A DNA stretch of 64,000 bases from Apricaphanius iberus (Eukaryota > Chordata > Actinopteri > Cyprinodontiformes > Aphaniidae), in NCBI GenBank assembly GCA_028564705.1, contig JAPXFQ010000113.1, positions 2,356,001-2,420,000 of the forward strand, read 5' to 3'. Of the stretch, positions 49,525-61,271 are shown piece by piece. A model generated the notes under the pieces. It was not told where the DNA came from. It did no database searches and saw nothing but the letters and a program-made list of their open reading frames with translations. The position numbers and the translations under genes are program-made. Every line of letters starts with the position of its first letter. Positions within the stretch are counted from its first letter, which is position 1.

Positions 49525-50625
49525 TTATATTCAGCCCCCCTGAGTAAATATTTTGTAGAAACCACCTTTTGGGTTAGCCCCTACCAGCTTTGTACATCCA
49601 GATACTGACATTTTGGGTCATTTTTTGAGAACATAACTTTTTTTAAGTCTTGACAGAGAAAGTCAATTTAGGTCTGAACTTTGACAAGGCCATTCACAAA
49701 CGTGGATGCTTTATCTAAACCACTGTATTGTAACTCTGGCTGTATGTTTAATGTAATTGTCCTACTAGAGGGTGAAAGTCTGTCCAACTCTCAAGTATTT
49801 TACAACCTCTAACAGGTTTTCTTCAACCGTTGTCCTGTATTTGTCTCCATCTATCCCCATCACGTCTAACTAGTTTATCTGTATATGCTGAAAAAAAAGC
49901 ATCCACATAGCATGATGCTGCCATCACCATGTTTCACAGTGGGGATTGTCTGCTCAGGTTTTTTCCACAAAGAAAGGTGTTGTATTGTGGTTTCAGATAG
50001 CACTTTGACTCACTTCATATTTCAAAGCCTAAGTAACATAGCTAAAAAGATTCAACTCACATATATGATTTCTTAAAATGTTAACATTTGTGTATTAGTT
50101 CATCATGAGATCTTTCCTATTGGGCCATAAAGAGTCTGTGTCCAGAAAAAGAAATGTTGGACGGCTTATACCCCATAAAGCATGAAGCTTCTAGTAAGAG
50201 CGGCTTCCTCAAGCAAGGAATGGAACTGTTTGTCAGTGACAATGTATTTTGAACATTTAAACAAACCAATACCAAGTATTGGAAACACTGGGTGTGCTCC
50301 CTGCAGCCCAATAAAGACATTAGCTTTAAGAGAAACTCTTCTATCAGCTTTAATTTCCCCCAGATTGTCTTCTTGATATACAGCAAATCTAAGCCTGTCT
50401 ATCAGAGTCTTTACTTTTACATCCTACGGTGGCAAATACATAAGTATCTAAGCCAAAAAGTTCAGCTTCAAATCTCAAGATAATTTTTTTACAAGCTAAT
50501 GTTGCTTTAAACATCTCGGCAACTGTATCCCTGAGGTGTCTGGCAAGTTCCTTGGTTTTAAGATTACATTCTACACAGGTGAAAGTGGTATCAGAGTAAA
50601 TGGGGTGAATGGAGTTAATATTTGG
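49525..50625 (-). mobile_element. Composite of Tc1-like transposon relics
   Basis: Left part (49525-50085): reverse complement of the C-terminal two thirds of a Tc1 transposase, from TTTTGTAGAAACCACCTTTT through CATGATGCTGCCATCACCAT to the ELFG region at about 50050. Right part (50440-50625): a second ELFG region (AAGCCAAAAAGTTCAGC), then on the minus strand the transposase N-terminus KTKELARHLRDTVAEMFKA (about 50500-50570) and the flank GTATCAGAGTAAATGGGG. The same protein region occurs twice in the same orientation, so at least two copies are joined or one is rearranged. The 50090-50440 stretch is unassigned. Confidence 0.7.
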
Positions 50626-51359
50626 CACATATCCTTTTTGTTCCACTTGACAATTCTGAACTAAAGTATTTAAATATCCCACAGCGAAAACACAGCACGA
50701 TTTGGGCATTTAAATTGGCAAAATGTTTGACAATTTTAAGCCCATAACAACTTTTGTATCTAACTGTATCTTAATGTAAGCCAGAATGATAAACCTATTT
50801 TCCTTTTTCGCAAATGAAAAATAATACTATTTCTGAACCTTTAGGTACTGAGTTTAGAGACAGGAAAAAAATGCAATGAGCACAGTCTTGGAACCGGCTC
50901 TCGGTGCCTTGATTAGTTTTATTGAACAGATGGCATTTCAATTTTGAACTTTTGCACTGGTGCAAAAAAAAGCTTGGAGAGTCAGGCTGTTTTTCTCACA
51001 TCACTGACAGAAGCTGCGCATCAGATGAAGGGGATGTGTGAAATAGCATTCCCAAGCATTTGTGTCTCCATGCTTAGGACACAAACACTTAGACAGAGAC
51101 AGTGCGGAGGCTGGACCATGCTGCTCTATCAGATGTTAAATGAAAAAAAATATATCAAAGGCAGGAAAATCAGGACAAACTTTCCTCTAATGCTGCTGCT
51201 GTTTCATTGTCATAAGTTCTACTATTAAAGTGATATGTTGAATTATACAGAATGTACCCGGTTTTGTATGGTCGTATGTAATTATGTAAATGTGTAATGA
51301 AATAAACAAAGACAGCCAAATCGTGGAGGTTCCTGTCACTTCAAAAACGGATAACCAGT
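50626..51359. other. Unassigned sequence
   Basis: A 94-codon plus-strand frame at 50944-51228 is not recognisable. Confidence 0.55.
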
Positions 51360-51835
51360 CGCTGATTTAATGTCTTTCCTCAACCATCCACTGATATTGC
51401 CCCACATTAGCAGCATCATGTTCTCAATTTTCCCCCGGCAGCATTGCCCGTCCTGGCAGCCAGCTTGCCCACGCAGGCACGAGTCGAGAGGACAACTGGA
51501 GAAAGATCACAGTTCAGGCTCAGTCAGATGGAAAATATGGAAATCAGGCGGCGGATGGATGGACCGCTGTGTGTTCCCCCTGTTTCAGCAAGCTGCCACA
51601 GTTTGACTGACAAACTGACTTTTTGAGGGTCCTGTGCCCATTCCAGTCAGAGTTTATTGAAGGTGATTTTGATCTCCTCCATGAGGCCACAGCAGTGGTG
51701 CCGCCATCTGTCACCTTGATTGCATGGCGGCCTCTCTGGGGGGAGCGCCATGGCTCCTGATCGTTTACAGATTGTGCTGCTTTCGCCTCCATAAGGGCCA
51801 CATGCACAGGGCCAGATGGTGAGCATACACGCTTA
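51360..51835. promoter_or_regulatory. GC-richer unique block, possible conserved element or exon
   Basis: The block is clearly richer in GC than its flanks (for example GGCGGCCTCTCTGGGGGGAG) and carries overlapping open frames on both strands, none recognisable. It could be a conserved non-coding element or an untranslated exon. Confidence 0.2.
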
Positions 51836-52589
51836 TTATGAGTCTTTATCTCTGTGCAGGAAGGAGTAGAACCATTAGGCCTCCCTCAGGATCTCCGCTC
51901 CTCTCTGCAGCCATGCTGTTCTTCCACAAATACAGTCCTCTTCCTCAGCTGTCACTGGCCCTCCACAATACGCACAAACGCAAAAGCAAACGCGTAACAC
52001 ACAGGACCACTTGTACAGTAAAAGAAAGCAAGCATAGACCTACTCAAGTCACGTGAGATCTGTGTTAATCCAACATCACACATAAAAACACATAGACACC
52101 TGTTTATGGGGCTAAATAAAGAGAGAATATGACATGTCGTGAGACGATGGGGGGATGGGTGTTGGTCTCATGACATATGTGACATGTAGGACTATGGACA
52201 TATGCTGGGAATATCCCACCTTTACGTGTTACATTATGGCATCCTGCTGGATCATTGGACAAATGAGCTCAAGTTAGGTGTTATTAAAGACACATCAGTG
52301 GGTATTTTAGGAAATCATGAACATTGCCACGTTGCCATTTTCCTCTACACATGCAAAAAGCTGTGCAAGCCAATGCTTTTCGAAGAGTTTCAGGTCAAGC
52401 TGTGGGACTTCATGGTCAGCTGTGATATTATTACATAACAATGCTTTACAATACAAAAGACAATGACCTGAAACTGTTCTCAATTTCAGAACTTTAACTA
52501 CATTTCCTTAGTATTGAGTAGATTTCCTCAGCATTTCCTTAGAATTTATTGGAATTAACTTTTAAATTGCATAATCAATTGTTTTTGGG
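51836..52589. other. Unassigned sequence
   Basis: No gene or repeat recognised. Confidence 0.55.
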
Positions 52590-52770
52590 TATCCATCCAC
52601 AAGCTTCTGGCCATAGCTTGCATAAAATTTGGCTTACTCCCGCTGGCAGAACTCATGTTACTAAATGAGTTTTGTAGGTCAACTTAGTAGTACCTTTTTA
52701 GCTCTCGCCACAAATTGTACATTGGATTGAGGCTTTGTGTGACTCTAAAATATTGCTACTTAAGATAGAT
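52590..52770 (-). mobile_element. Tc1-like fragment (another subfamily)
   Basis: AAGCTTCTGGCCATAGCTTG, then TTTGGCTTACTCCCGCTGGC and CACAAATTGTACATTGGATT followed by GAGGCTTTGTG match, in reverse complement, the catalytic C-terminal part of a second type of fish Tc1 transposase. Only about 180 bases remain. Confidence 0.6.
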
Positions 52771-52933
52771 GTTTTGGAGTTAAAGGCTGAATATGGAATA
52801 ATGTCATAGAATTTACTTATTTAATAAAAATAAAAAAATACCACTATGGTGCTGCAGAATGAAAGTAAAACATTTCCATAAAATTATATTTGATTTAAAA
52901 TATAATAAAATGCTAATATTGACAGGCACGAAA

Positions 52934-54048
52934 TAGGGCTGAACGATTAATTGCATATGCAATTAACTCGCAATTTGGTAAAATGCGATTTCCTAATCGC
53001 AAAGGCTGCGATTTGACTTGATTTAAACATATCTGGTAAGGTCACGTGACTTGCAAACAGCTCAAACAATACAGGGAGAGAAGGAAACGATGCACTTTAA
53101 TCCGTTATAAAATGACCTAAAGCTTAACAGAATCCAAAACTGCACAATATTTGGCACCAAAGAGGAACAGTACATCAGTTGTGAGAAATTATATCTGCTA
53201 TGAAAATGTTGATGCTGCGCAACGCCAGGTATTATGCAGAACCGGTCTTGGTAATTTTGCTGCCTCACGAGGTAGGCTACAGTACGAACCTTTATCAACA
53301 CCTAAAAACATCACACCACCATATATGAGAGTTGCACGCCTTAACTGACCGCCACCAGTGTTTAAATTTCAAGTACACAAACTTCCAGCCGACGGGGATC
53401 GCTGACCGAGCTGTTTGAAAGAATCGCTCCTTACGAACATAAAAAAACGGCACACTGAAATAATTCGTGCTATAACGGTTTTATAGCCAAAAGTATGCTT
53501 TGTTAAGCATGATGGATAAGCTAGGATTCAATCTCACACACACATTTTAGCCACATTTTATCTGCGCTGTATAAAAAATGCCGACAGAAAGTTAAAGTTG
53601 CAACAACTGACGTGAGATCAAACCGCTCTACGGAGCCATACCAGAGTCCGTAAGTGCATTAGATCGATGGAGGATTAAAAATCTGAGCTTGTTCCTTCAA
53701 GCATCCTACTACCTGGATAACCACACGGAGGAAAACATTGCAGCCAGAGGGAATTACTAGCTGGGATCAAAAGGAAGAAAACCTTGATTGCAGAACAGAG
53801 CCGATGACCATCGAGTGTGATGATTAAAAGTAGATGAAGTTGTTAATATTTGCCTTCGTCTTAAAATAAGTCTATCTTATGGAATAGAATAAATTATGGA
53901 TAAAAATCTTTTTATAATACACAATATTTTTGCTTGCATTAATTAAAAAATGCATGACAAAAGCCCTACAAAAATAATTGCATATTAAATCGCAATATTG
54001 AAGCAAAAAAATTGCAATTAGATTATTTTCCAAAATCGTTCAGCCCTA
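52934..54048 (+). mobile_element. hAT-type DNA transposon relic with terminal inverted repeats
   Basis: The element starts TAGGGCTGAACGATT and ends AATCGTTCAGCCCTA, a perfect 15-bp terminal inverted repeat about 1.1 kb apart. The flanks CACGAAA (52927) and CACAAAA (54049) may be an eroded target duplication. Inside, the frame at 53151-53345 starts MAPKRNSTSVV and continues NVDAAQRQVLCRTGLGNFAASRG, which I recognise as a degraded BED zinc finger at the N-terminus of ZBED-like hAT transposases. Further on, SLTELFERIAPYEHKK (about 53400-53445) and FLQASYYLDNHTEENIAA (about 53690-53745) read as catalytic-region remnants after large deletions and stops. It is inactive and internally deleted. Confidence 0.82.
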
Positions 54049-54128
54049 CACAAAAATGACGTTATGTTTACATCTAACAGCCAGTAGCGGCCACCGGTTG
54101 ACAGCTGCAGTCTCTATGAGCCAACTGC

Positions 54129-54352
54129 ATGTTCAGCACAGCTCAGCTGGCTCTGGGAAAAATGATGGAGTCAGCAATTCAAGCAGCTGCTGCAGAGCCC
54201 CAGAGTTATTGTTATCCATCTCAGGAGAGCAGTGACCGCAGAAGAACAGAAACTAGAGTAAATTTAGGTGAAGCCTACACCCGATGGACCTACATAAAAC
54301 ATTTCTACGGCATCAAACACATGACAAAAACGGCGACTTTCCTCCTGGATCG
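54129..54352 (+). other. Exon-like open frame ending at a splice donor
   Basis: A 75-codon frame runs from 54129. Its last third reads TRVNLGEAYTRW, then IKHFYGIKHMTKTATFLLDR, and is followed at once by GTAAGC (GT at 54353-54354), a good splice donor. The pattern VN(I/L)G-A-RW ... FLLDR resembles a short domain I recall from intron-containing DNA-transposon genes of fish, placed before a splice site. The start is uncertain because no promoter or acceptor was identified. It begins about 80 bases after the hAT relic but shows no hAT similarity. It could be a remnant of another transposon or the first exon of a host gene derived from one. Confidence 0.35.
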
Positions 54353-56639
54353 GTAAGCTAACTCACTTGATAACTTTGCTGATGTTAGCTGTCAGTTAAA
54401 CTCTTCTAAAATACATTCCTCACACGAAACAGTTCAGGTTGGCTAGAGGGGCGAATGGGCAGCGAACCAGGCAACCCAACAGCTGGAATGCTTCTTTTCA
54501 ACTACAACCTAAACACACTAGATGTTGGTATCGTGTTCATGCTCCATATCCAACCTTTAAGCTACTTTAAGCTGCTTGCACTTAACCTGGCTCATGTCTT
54601 CTGTAGATGTAATGGGTTCTTCCTCGCTGAGGGACCTTTTAGACCATGTCAGTATAGGACACATTTCACTGTGGCCAATGAAACTGTCTTACCAGCTTCA
54701 GCCAACATCTTCACTTGGCTCTGGGTTGATTTACGCATTTTTGACCAAAACCCGTTCATCTCTGGGACACAGAACCCATCTCAGTCCTGACCAGTATGAT
54801 GGTTTGAAATTCCCATAAAGTCTATACTCGTGCATAATTGTATAAACAGATCAATGTGGCACCTTCGTGCGACTCAAACTTGTGCGGGTACAGAATTATT
54901 TTCCTGATATCTTGGCTTAATTTCCTTTGACTTCCCTATTATGTCAAACTGGGAAGCAGTGTATGGCTTTAAAATACATCTACAGTTGTGTCTTCAATCA
55001 ATAAAAAGGTCTCTATGAACCTTTCAGAAGTTTCCAAAGCCAAAACATCATCATGCGTACTTTCACTCATTGTTTAAAAAGACAGTAGTCTAATCATTCT
55101 GCATGTAAACTTTTGGTTTTGAAGATATTGATAGGGTGACATCAGGCAAACGGGGCCATCAGGTAAGAGGAACTACTTAAGATTGAGCCTTATAGCCCTT
55201 TACATTTTAAAAAACAATGACTGCAAAGGATTTGAAATTGTTGGCATGAGTATTCTTGAAAAAATTTGATTTGAATGATCTATAGTTGCCAAAAGGTGGA
55301 CGAATTTACTTGGTGTCTCTGACAGGTTCTCTCTCTCATTACTTTGGCATTCGACAAATAGAAATAATTTTGGTAATTCTAACTGACTACAAACAAAAGA
55401 AGTTTGGTCTGATTTAACTTCAGTAAGAAAAACAGGGAGGAAAAGGTGGAAAGGTGTCTTTTTATTCTGTACATGTAAACATCTGGTTTCAGCTGTACAT
55501 TGCCTACTATTTTAGATTTTTTTTTGTCTTCAGATAATCTTGTATCCAAGCATATTTTGCGTTTTAATGCAATCTGGCCACTCTTCATGGTGGACTACCT
55601 GATATTTTATTTTTTATTTTGACAACAAAGCATATTTATCCTTTACTCTTCCATGTCTACTCTTCCAAATGTCCATTCATGTGTGACTGTGATTCACAAA
55701 GATCAGGCCTAATATGAAACTCTTGCAGGAAGCTGCTGTCCCTAACCCTGACATATGTACAGCATGACCAGGAGGGTAAAGAGAAGGTTCAGGATTAAAA
55801 ACTGACATGTGTGGCGTCAACTTGCATTTGTCATGCTCCTTCTCATGATTAAAGTTCATTTACTTTAGAAGCACTTACTCTTTGGTAAACAGGGAGATTT
55901 TACAGTTACATGGCTTTATTAGCATAGCCTTTATTAGCATTACTGACCTCTTCAAATTCCATTTGATCTCAGATAATCAAAAAGCATTTTAGTTTAAAAT
56001 GCAGTATTAAAGGCTCAACTGCTCACAGCATAGTTCATTTCTCTCAATTACATCTAATTTAGTACTTAAAATGCCTGAGCAAAGATCCACTATTCAAGCG
56101 GAAACATGATCTAAAGCCTGAAGAAACCCTTTGCTCCATAAATAGCTTCTCACAAAGAACCAACATTTCACTAAATAGTTGTTTGTTTATTAAATAGAAA
56201 TGAACATAAAGCATGCACTTCATTGTCCTTCGCTGTCCCTGATTTTCTTCCCTTGGGCCATACAACAGTGTGTTGCACTTTTAGGACAACAGCCGGCTTT
56301 CTGTGAGGGTAAGCCCCCTCGTCAGTCTTCTACACGGTGCACAATCTGACATACTGTTTGCCAGCCTGTGGTCATAGTTTTGCTCCGAGCAAAGCAGAAA
56401 CACTCTGCATACCCAGACTACAGCACAATGTTGGTTGAGCCATCGAAAAGAAACCTTAAAATGTATTTTAAATGTAATCCCTAATTCATCAACTGGTTTA
56501 TTTGTTCATATAGAAATATTTCTATCTTACGTTGCAGATAAATAATACCCTTCTTTATAGTCATCAACAAGGTTTTGTCATGATTCGTCCTAAATAGTTG
56601 ACCACCTTTTATGCAGTTCTTGTAAAGTTGTTAGTTTAA
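54353..56639. other. Unassigned sequence
   Basis: Downstream of the splice-donor-like site. A 111-codon frame at 54455-54790 is unrecognised. No acceptor-linked exon was identified. Confidence 0.5.
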
Positions 56640-56770
56640 TTACACCGGAGAAACTTTTTTACATTCTCCATACATTTTGAGTAGAATTGAGATTGGGGTC
56701 TTTCCAGGAGCTCAAAGTTACCCTCTTTTACTCAGGATCTTTGTCATGATGTAATATTTTATTGCGTCCA
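56640..56770 (-). mobile_element. Possible Tc1-like fragment
   Basis: The stretch CATTTTGAGTAGAATTGAGA followed by TTGGGGTCTTTCCAGG, and the later TTGTCATGATG, recall the reverse complement of the catalytic region of Tc1 transposases. The resemblance is weak and short. Confidence 0.3.
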
Positions 56771-56984
56771 AATTTCCACCATATCACTCGAACTGTGAAG
56801 CTCAGATGATAGGACAGGATGTTCAAGATTATCTCCAAAACTACTAAGGTTCAAACTAATCCTTAACTAGAAGATGTTGGGACACCAGTGTAAACATGAA
56901 AGTAACTTTAAGAACAAAATTTTCTAGAGACTACTAGAGGTTAACCGAGAGGCCATCCATCGAGAAAAAAGTACAACCATAAGG

Positions 56985-57988
56985 GTTTACAAGCCAGTGA
57001 TTTTTTGTGCCAGTCCCAAGTCCGGCAATGTGCAGAGAGTTGTGTCAGGAAGAGCATCTGACGTAAATAACAATAGTTTTGCTTTAAAGATGCTGATGGA
57101 GAAGTACAGAGAAGATCAGAGGGAGCTGCAATGTGTCTTTGTAGATTTAGAGAAAATATATTACTGGGTGCCATGGAAAGAGCTTTGGTTTTGCATGAGG
57201 AATTCTGTAGTGGCAGAGAAATATGATAAAGTGGTGCAAGACATGTATGAGAGCTGTGAGACAGCAGTGAGGTGTGCAGTAGGAGTAACAGAGGAGTTCA
57301 GGGTGGAGTCGGGACTCCATCAAGGATCGGATGTAAGCCACTTTTTGTTTGCTCTGGTGATGGATAGGCTGATAGATGATTTTAGACAGTATTCTCCATG
57401 GACTATGATGTTTGCAGATGACATTGTGATCTGCAGTGAGAGTAGGGCGGAGGTGGTGGAAAAGCTAGAGAGATGGAGGTATGCATTGGAAAAGAGAGGA
57501 ATGAAGATTTGTCGCAGCAAGACAGAATACATGCTTGTAAATGAGACAGACACAAGTGGAACGGTGAAGTTACAGGGAGTGGAAGTGTAGAAAGTAAAGG
57601 ACTTTAAGTACTTAGGGTGGTAGAAATCAATGGAGAGTGTGGAAAAGAGGTGAAGAAGTATGTGCAAGCTGGTTAGAATGATTGGAAAAAAGTGTCAGGT
57701 GTAATGTGTGACAAAAGGGTTTCAGCAAGAATAAAGGGAAAGGTGTACAAGACAAAAGTGAGACCAGCAATGCTGTACGGTCTAGAGACAATACCAATGA
57801 GGAAAAGACAGGAAGCAGAACGCGAGATTTTGAGATTCTCTCTGGGAGTGACAAGAAAGGATATGATCAGCAATGAGTACAGCTCATTTTAGATAAAGCC
57901 AGGGAGGGAAGACTGAGATGGTTTGGACATGTTCAGAGTAAAGATGTCAATTATATCGGTAGAAGGATGCTGAGGATGGAGCCACCAG
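56985..57988 (+). mobile_element. Non-LTR retrotransposon reverse transcriptase fragment
   Basis: The 197-codon frame at 56997-57590 reads a reverse transcriptase core: MLMEKYREDQRELQCVFVDL with the catalytic Asp of motif A at residue 50, then VPWKELWFCMR, GLHQGSDVSHFLFALVMDR (motif B, residues 106-124), FADDIV at 139-144 and the motif D/E part LEKRGMKICRSKTEYM. After a stop the protein continues in other frames: RIKGKVYKTKVRPAMLYGLE at about 57730-57790 and FSLGVTRKDMISNEY at about 57835-57880. It ends near 57988. The DLEKIYYW stretch replaces the usual DLEKAYDR. Both catalytic segments are kept, unlike the other LINE copies, but the copy lacks the endonuclease and is broken. It differs from Rex1 and L2; RTE-like is my best guess. 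The 57005-57065 segment (CCAGTCCCAAGTCCGGCAAT) is a common fish repeat leader. Confidence 0.8.
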
Positions 57989-58140
57989 TGTTTTTTTTAT
58001 GTCTTTCTGGAGAAACACTTCATGGTCAGAGGACACAAGACTGAGATGTTTAGCCGCAAAGTCAAGAAAAATGTTGGGAGGAGTTAAAGTAAAGCTTCCA
58101 AACCTAAAACGATTGTACCAAGTATATTGATGCTGCTGAA
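57989..58140 (+). mobile_element. Tc1-like transposase fragment on the plus strand
   Basis: One frame reads VFLEKHFMVRGHKTEMFSRK and then VKKNVG, KASKPKTIVPS. It aligns by eye with the transposase region before and after the ELFG motif, ending at the NTIPT segment. It abuts the end of the LINE fragment at 57988 and is the only Tc1 piece here on the plus strand. Confidence 0.5.
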
Positions 58141-58689
58141 AAGATTCCATTTAATATGACACTCAGATACGATGAGTGTATACTAAGTTTTGAACTGTAC
58201 TGTAACATTTTAGTCTACCTTATTGTATTCATATATATTACAAAATATGACAAAACATAGGCTGCTTTAGCTACCAAAATCTGATCATTAAAGAAGGTCA
58301 ACTAAGCCTTTAGGGGTGCTTGGCTCCATGAAGCAGCACCTGAACAGGATCCAAGTGCAGATTGGTCAGGTATCATAGGGAAGTGCCATAAGCAGTTGAC
58401 CCTTGCTGTCCTATCACCCACTGATAGTTTTAACCCAGGAAGCAGCAGATAAATTAACCTCTGTGAGCTGCGACTAAACACAGCCTGAAGCATGCCAACA
58501 AAGTCCAACTGAGTTCTTTCTCAATCACAGCCTGGTCCCCGGAAACAACAGACAAAGCACTGCTGGGATAGAAGTCCCAAAGATAGAATTTCCTTTGGCA
58601 GTAATCAAAATGTATGTTAAATGTAAAGTTAAGCACTGAGATTTAAAAAAAAATTTGATACAAATGTGGACCAGTGCTGTAGGAGCAGT

Positions 58690-59870
58690 CCCAATGAACT
58701 GGAAAGTCTGTTCAATTACATTGAGTCATTGACTTTTGAATCAAGTGTGAGCATGGATTCACTGTTTATACTGACTTATGTTGGAGCAGGGCTCTCCTGC
58801 ATTTGTCCTATTGAGGCATTTAGAGGTAATTTTGCTGGTCATTGTCCTTCAACATAATCCAAATGAGATTTATCATGATTTAGCATTTGTTTGTTATTTA
58901 GCAATAAAAAATAAATGGTTATCTGGTCATCACTTCATGACCTTAATCAAAGTGTGCCTGATCCATAACCTGATATTTAGACATTTTCCACCAGAAGTTT
59001 CTAGTACATAGCAGTCGTCAGGGTTCCATCAACTATGGATATTTGTCCAAGCAGCAAATAACATCAAGAATATCACTTTATAGCCCCAATTTTGACTGAT
59101 GGTATGAGGTATTTTCCATGCAATGCTAAATTGTTTACAAAATATTAAGCAGATATAAATATTCAGAAATGTATTCACCCTCACTGAGATTATTTCTGGC
59201 CAGTCATTATTTTAATTTCGGTTACAGGAAGATTTAACCTCTGTACTCTTCCAAGAAGGCCTCTTTTGCCCTGTTTCTTTCTTATTGTTGAATCAGGAAC
59301 ACTGTCCTTAACTGAGGCCATAGAGGCTGGGAACTTTTTGGATGGTGTCCTGAGTTATTTTGTGACCATCTTCAAGAGCCATCAATGCACTTCTAGACTA
59401 AATTCAGTAGCCGTATGACTTCTTAGAAGGTTCAGCATGGCACCATGTTTTGACCACATGAGGATAAATTATCTCACATTGCTTCACCTGAGTCCTAAAA
59501 GGATTAGGAATTGTTGACTAGGACTTTCTAAATGTCAGTGAGGTTTTTTCCATCTGTTCTACTTCATGCAGTGAGACAGGATCTGGATTCAGGCCTGGCA
59601 GTAAGAGCTCTGTGTGAAAATAGAAAATTAAACTCCACATACAGAAAATGTGATAAAGCGTAGCTGATAATGATTGTACAAATGGGATCAGTTCTTCCTC
59701 ACTTTGGAACAAGTTGGTTTGGATAGTCTTTTTTTTAAGTAAATTATGATTTCAAAACTACATTTTGTATTTATTCAGGTTGTCTATTAGGGGTGTTTAA
59801 ATTTGTTTGGCAATCCAAAATAAGTGTAAAAACAGAAGAAATCAGAAACACCACAGGATTTGTTTTAAAG
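58690..59870 (-). mobile_element. Tc1-like transposon relic, nearly full length
   Basis: In reverse complement the order fits one Tc1 subfamily: the GGTCATTGTCCTTCAACATA segment (58836, catalytic C-terminal half), GGTTCCATCAACTATGGATA (59020), GACTGATGGTATGAGG (59092), TCTTCCAAGAAGGCCTCTTT (59247) with CCCTGTTTCTTTCTTATTGT, AACTTTTTGGATGGTGTCCT, the helix-turn-helix region near 59400-59500, and a terminal TTTGTTTGGCAATCCAAAAT segment near 59800. Many indels make it inactive. Confidence 0.7.
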
Positions 59871-60829
59871 TAGGTCTTTTTATGTGTGAACATGCGGTCT
59901 AATTTGTTAGAAACAAACATCCACAGAGAATCAGTGCTGAAACCAAAGAGAAAGAGAAGACTCTCTCACACATTCTGTAAGTACCAATCAGTACAGGACT
60001 CCATCAGGACATCAGGATGAGGAAATTATATAGCACACATGAGTATCATTGTATACTCTACTGATTAATCTAATAAATTATTGTAAAGAAGCAACAACAG
60101 TGAAGCAGGTACTGGCTATTTCTCTGCAGTCTGGTAACAGCTGTTTGTTCCCAGGACCTGTGGAAACATATTTAGATACAACAGTCACTTTTGGATAGAA
60201 ATCCAGTCGGTGTGAAAATATTTCTAAAAATCATGCTACTCAAACACACTCCCTCTGTTTTGTGGAGGATTTGGTGGCCAAACGACTACGTAATGAAGGA
60301 CTCTGGTGAAGACATGCCATTGGAGAGCACCAGATCTGAGTTGCTTAGAGAAAGCTTTCTCTTGTTTGCGTTGGCATTGGCTCGGAGAGCAAATCCACAC
60401 ATACACACCAATTCAGTACACACACTTGCTCTCAGCCTTTTTCACCCCTCTGCATCAATCTGTTCCCAAGCTGTTCCCACATTTTGGTGAAATTCCCAGG
60501 CTTATTCCTTGGCAGACAGGGACACCGGGACTGATTACTTTAGCATGAACCCATCAAGAGTGCCCAGTGTGCATGCTCAAAAATAAAAAGCAGCATCCTT
60601 GAGCATTTTAAAGCAATCTAAATGTTATGAATGCAAGGTCACAAAATACAACCTCACTCTAATTTTAGCACAAACAAATACTATGGCTTCCATGCTTTAC
60701 TTTGATTCAGAAAAGCAAATTCAGACCTCATTGAAGAACATAAATTCAAATCTAATCTGGCAAAAAATCAAATGCATATTTTATCCCCATCTTTATGTCT
60801 CATAAATTACAGTTCTGGTGCGCTGCGCA
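59871..60829. other. Unassigned sequence
   Basis: Short overlapping frames at 60191-60548 without similarity. Confidence 0.55.
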
Positions 60830-61095
60830 AATATTACCAAGCTGTAGGACAGCTGTGCCCCATTAAAATGTGTTATGGCTGCTGATTTCCTACAGCACAT
60901 GGTCATCTCGCCAAATCTACGGCTAGTAATTAGTGGAGATGAAATGTTTAATTGTGCCTTAATTTTGATAAAATTTGTCCGTCATCCATCCTATAATCAG
61001 GCATTATGCTTCCAAATCAAGTTCAGCAGATGTAGGCAGGGAGACATGTGCTGACCTGACAGACATGTCTAGATGTCACAGCCACACTTAGACTG
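60830..61095. promoter_or_regulatory. Candidate conserved enhancer-like block
   Basis: Unique, higher-complexity sequence between repeat-rich stretches, with several homeodomain-type words (GCTAGTAATTAGTGG, TTTAATTGTGCCTTAATTTT, CTATAATCAGGC) and a CAGGGAGACATGTG segment. It looks like vertebrate conserved non-coding elements, but no alignment was possible and this is only an impression. Confidence 0.22.
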
Positions 61096-61271
61096 CTTAG
61101 ACCCCTGGAAACAGGTTGGTGCATTAATACTGATTAAGACACTAAGAAGATCTAATGTTTCAAAATCATAGATAATACAATTGTTTGCTAGGCCTAGTTA
61201 ACACTTCATGCAGTTTGAGGTTGAACAATGACTTGCCAAGCATTTTATCACTATTCTATTACATTATTATC

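Noticed and set aside
50117..50386. 89-codon minus-strand frame within the Tc1 composite
   Set aside because: Does not match Tc1 transposase by eye or any other family I know; too short to call.
54455..54790. 111-codon open frame downstream of the splice-donor-like site
   Set aside because: Not recognisable, no acceptor defining it, and a second frame overlaps it.
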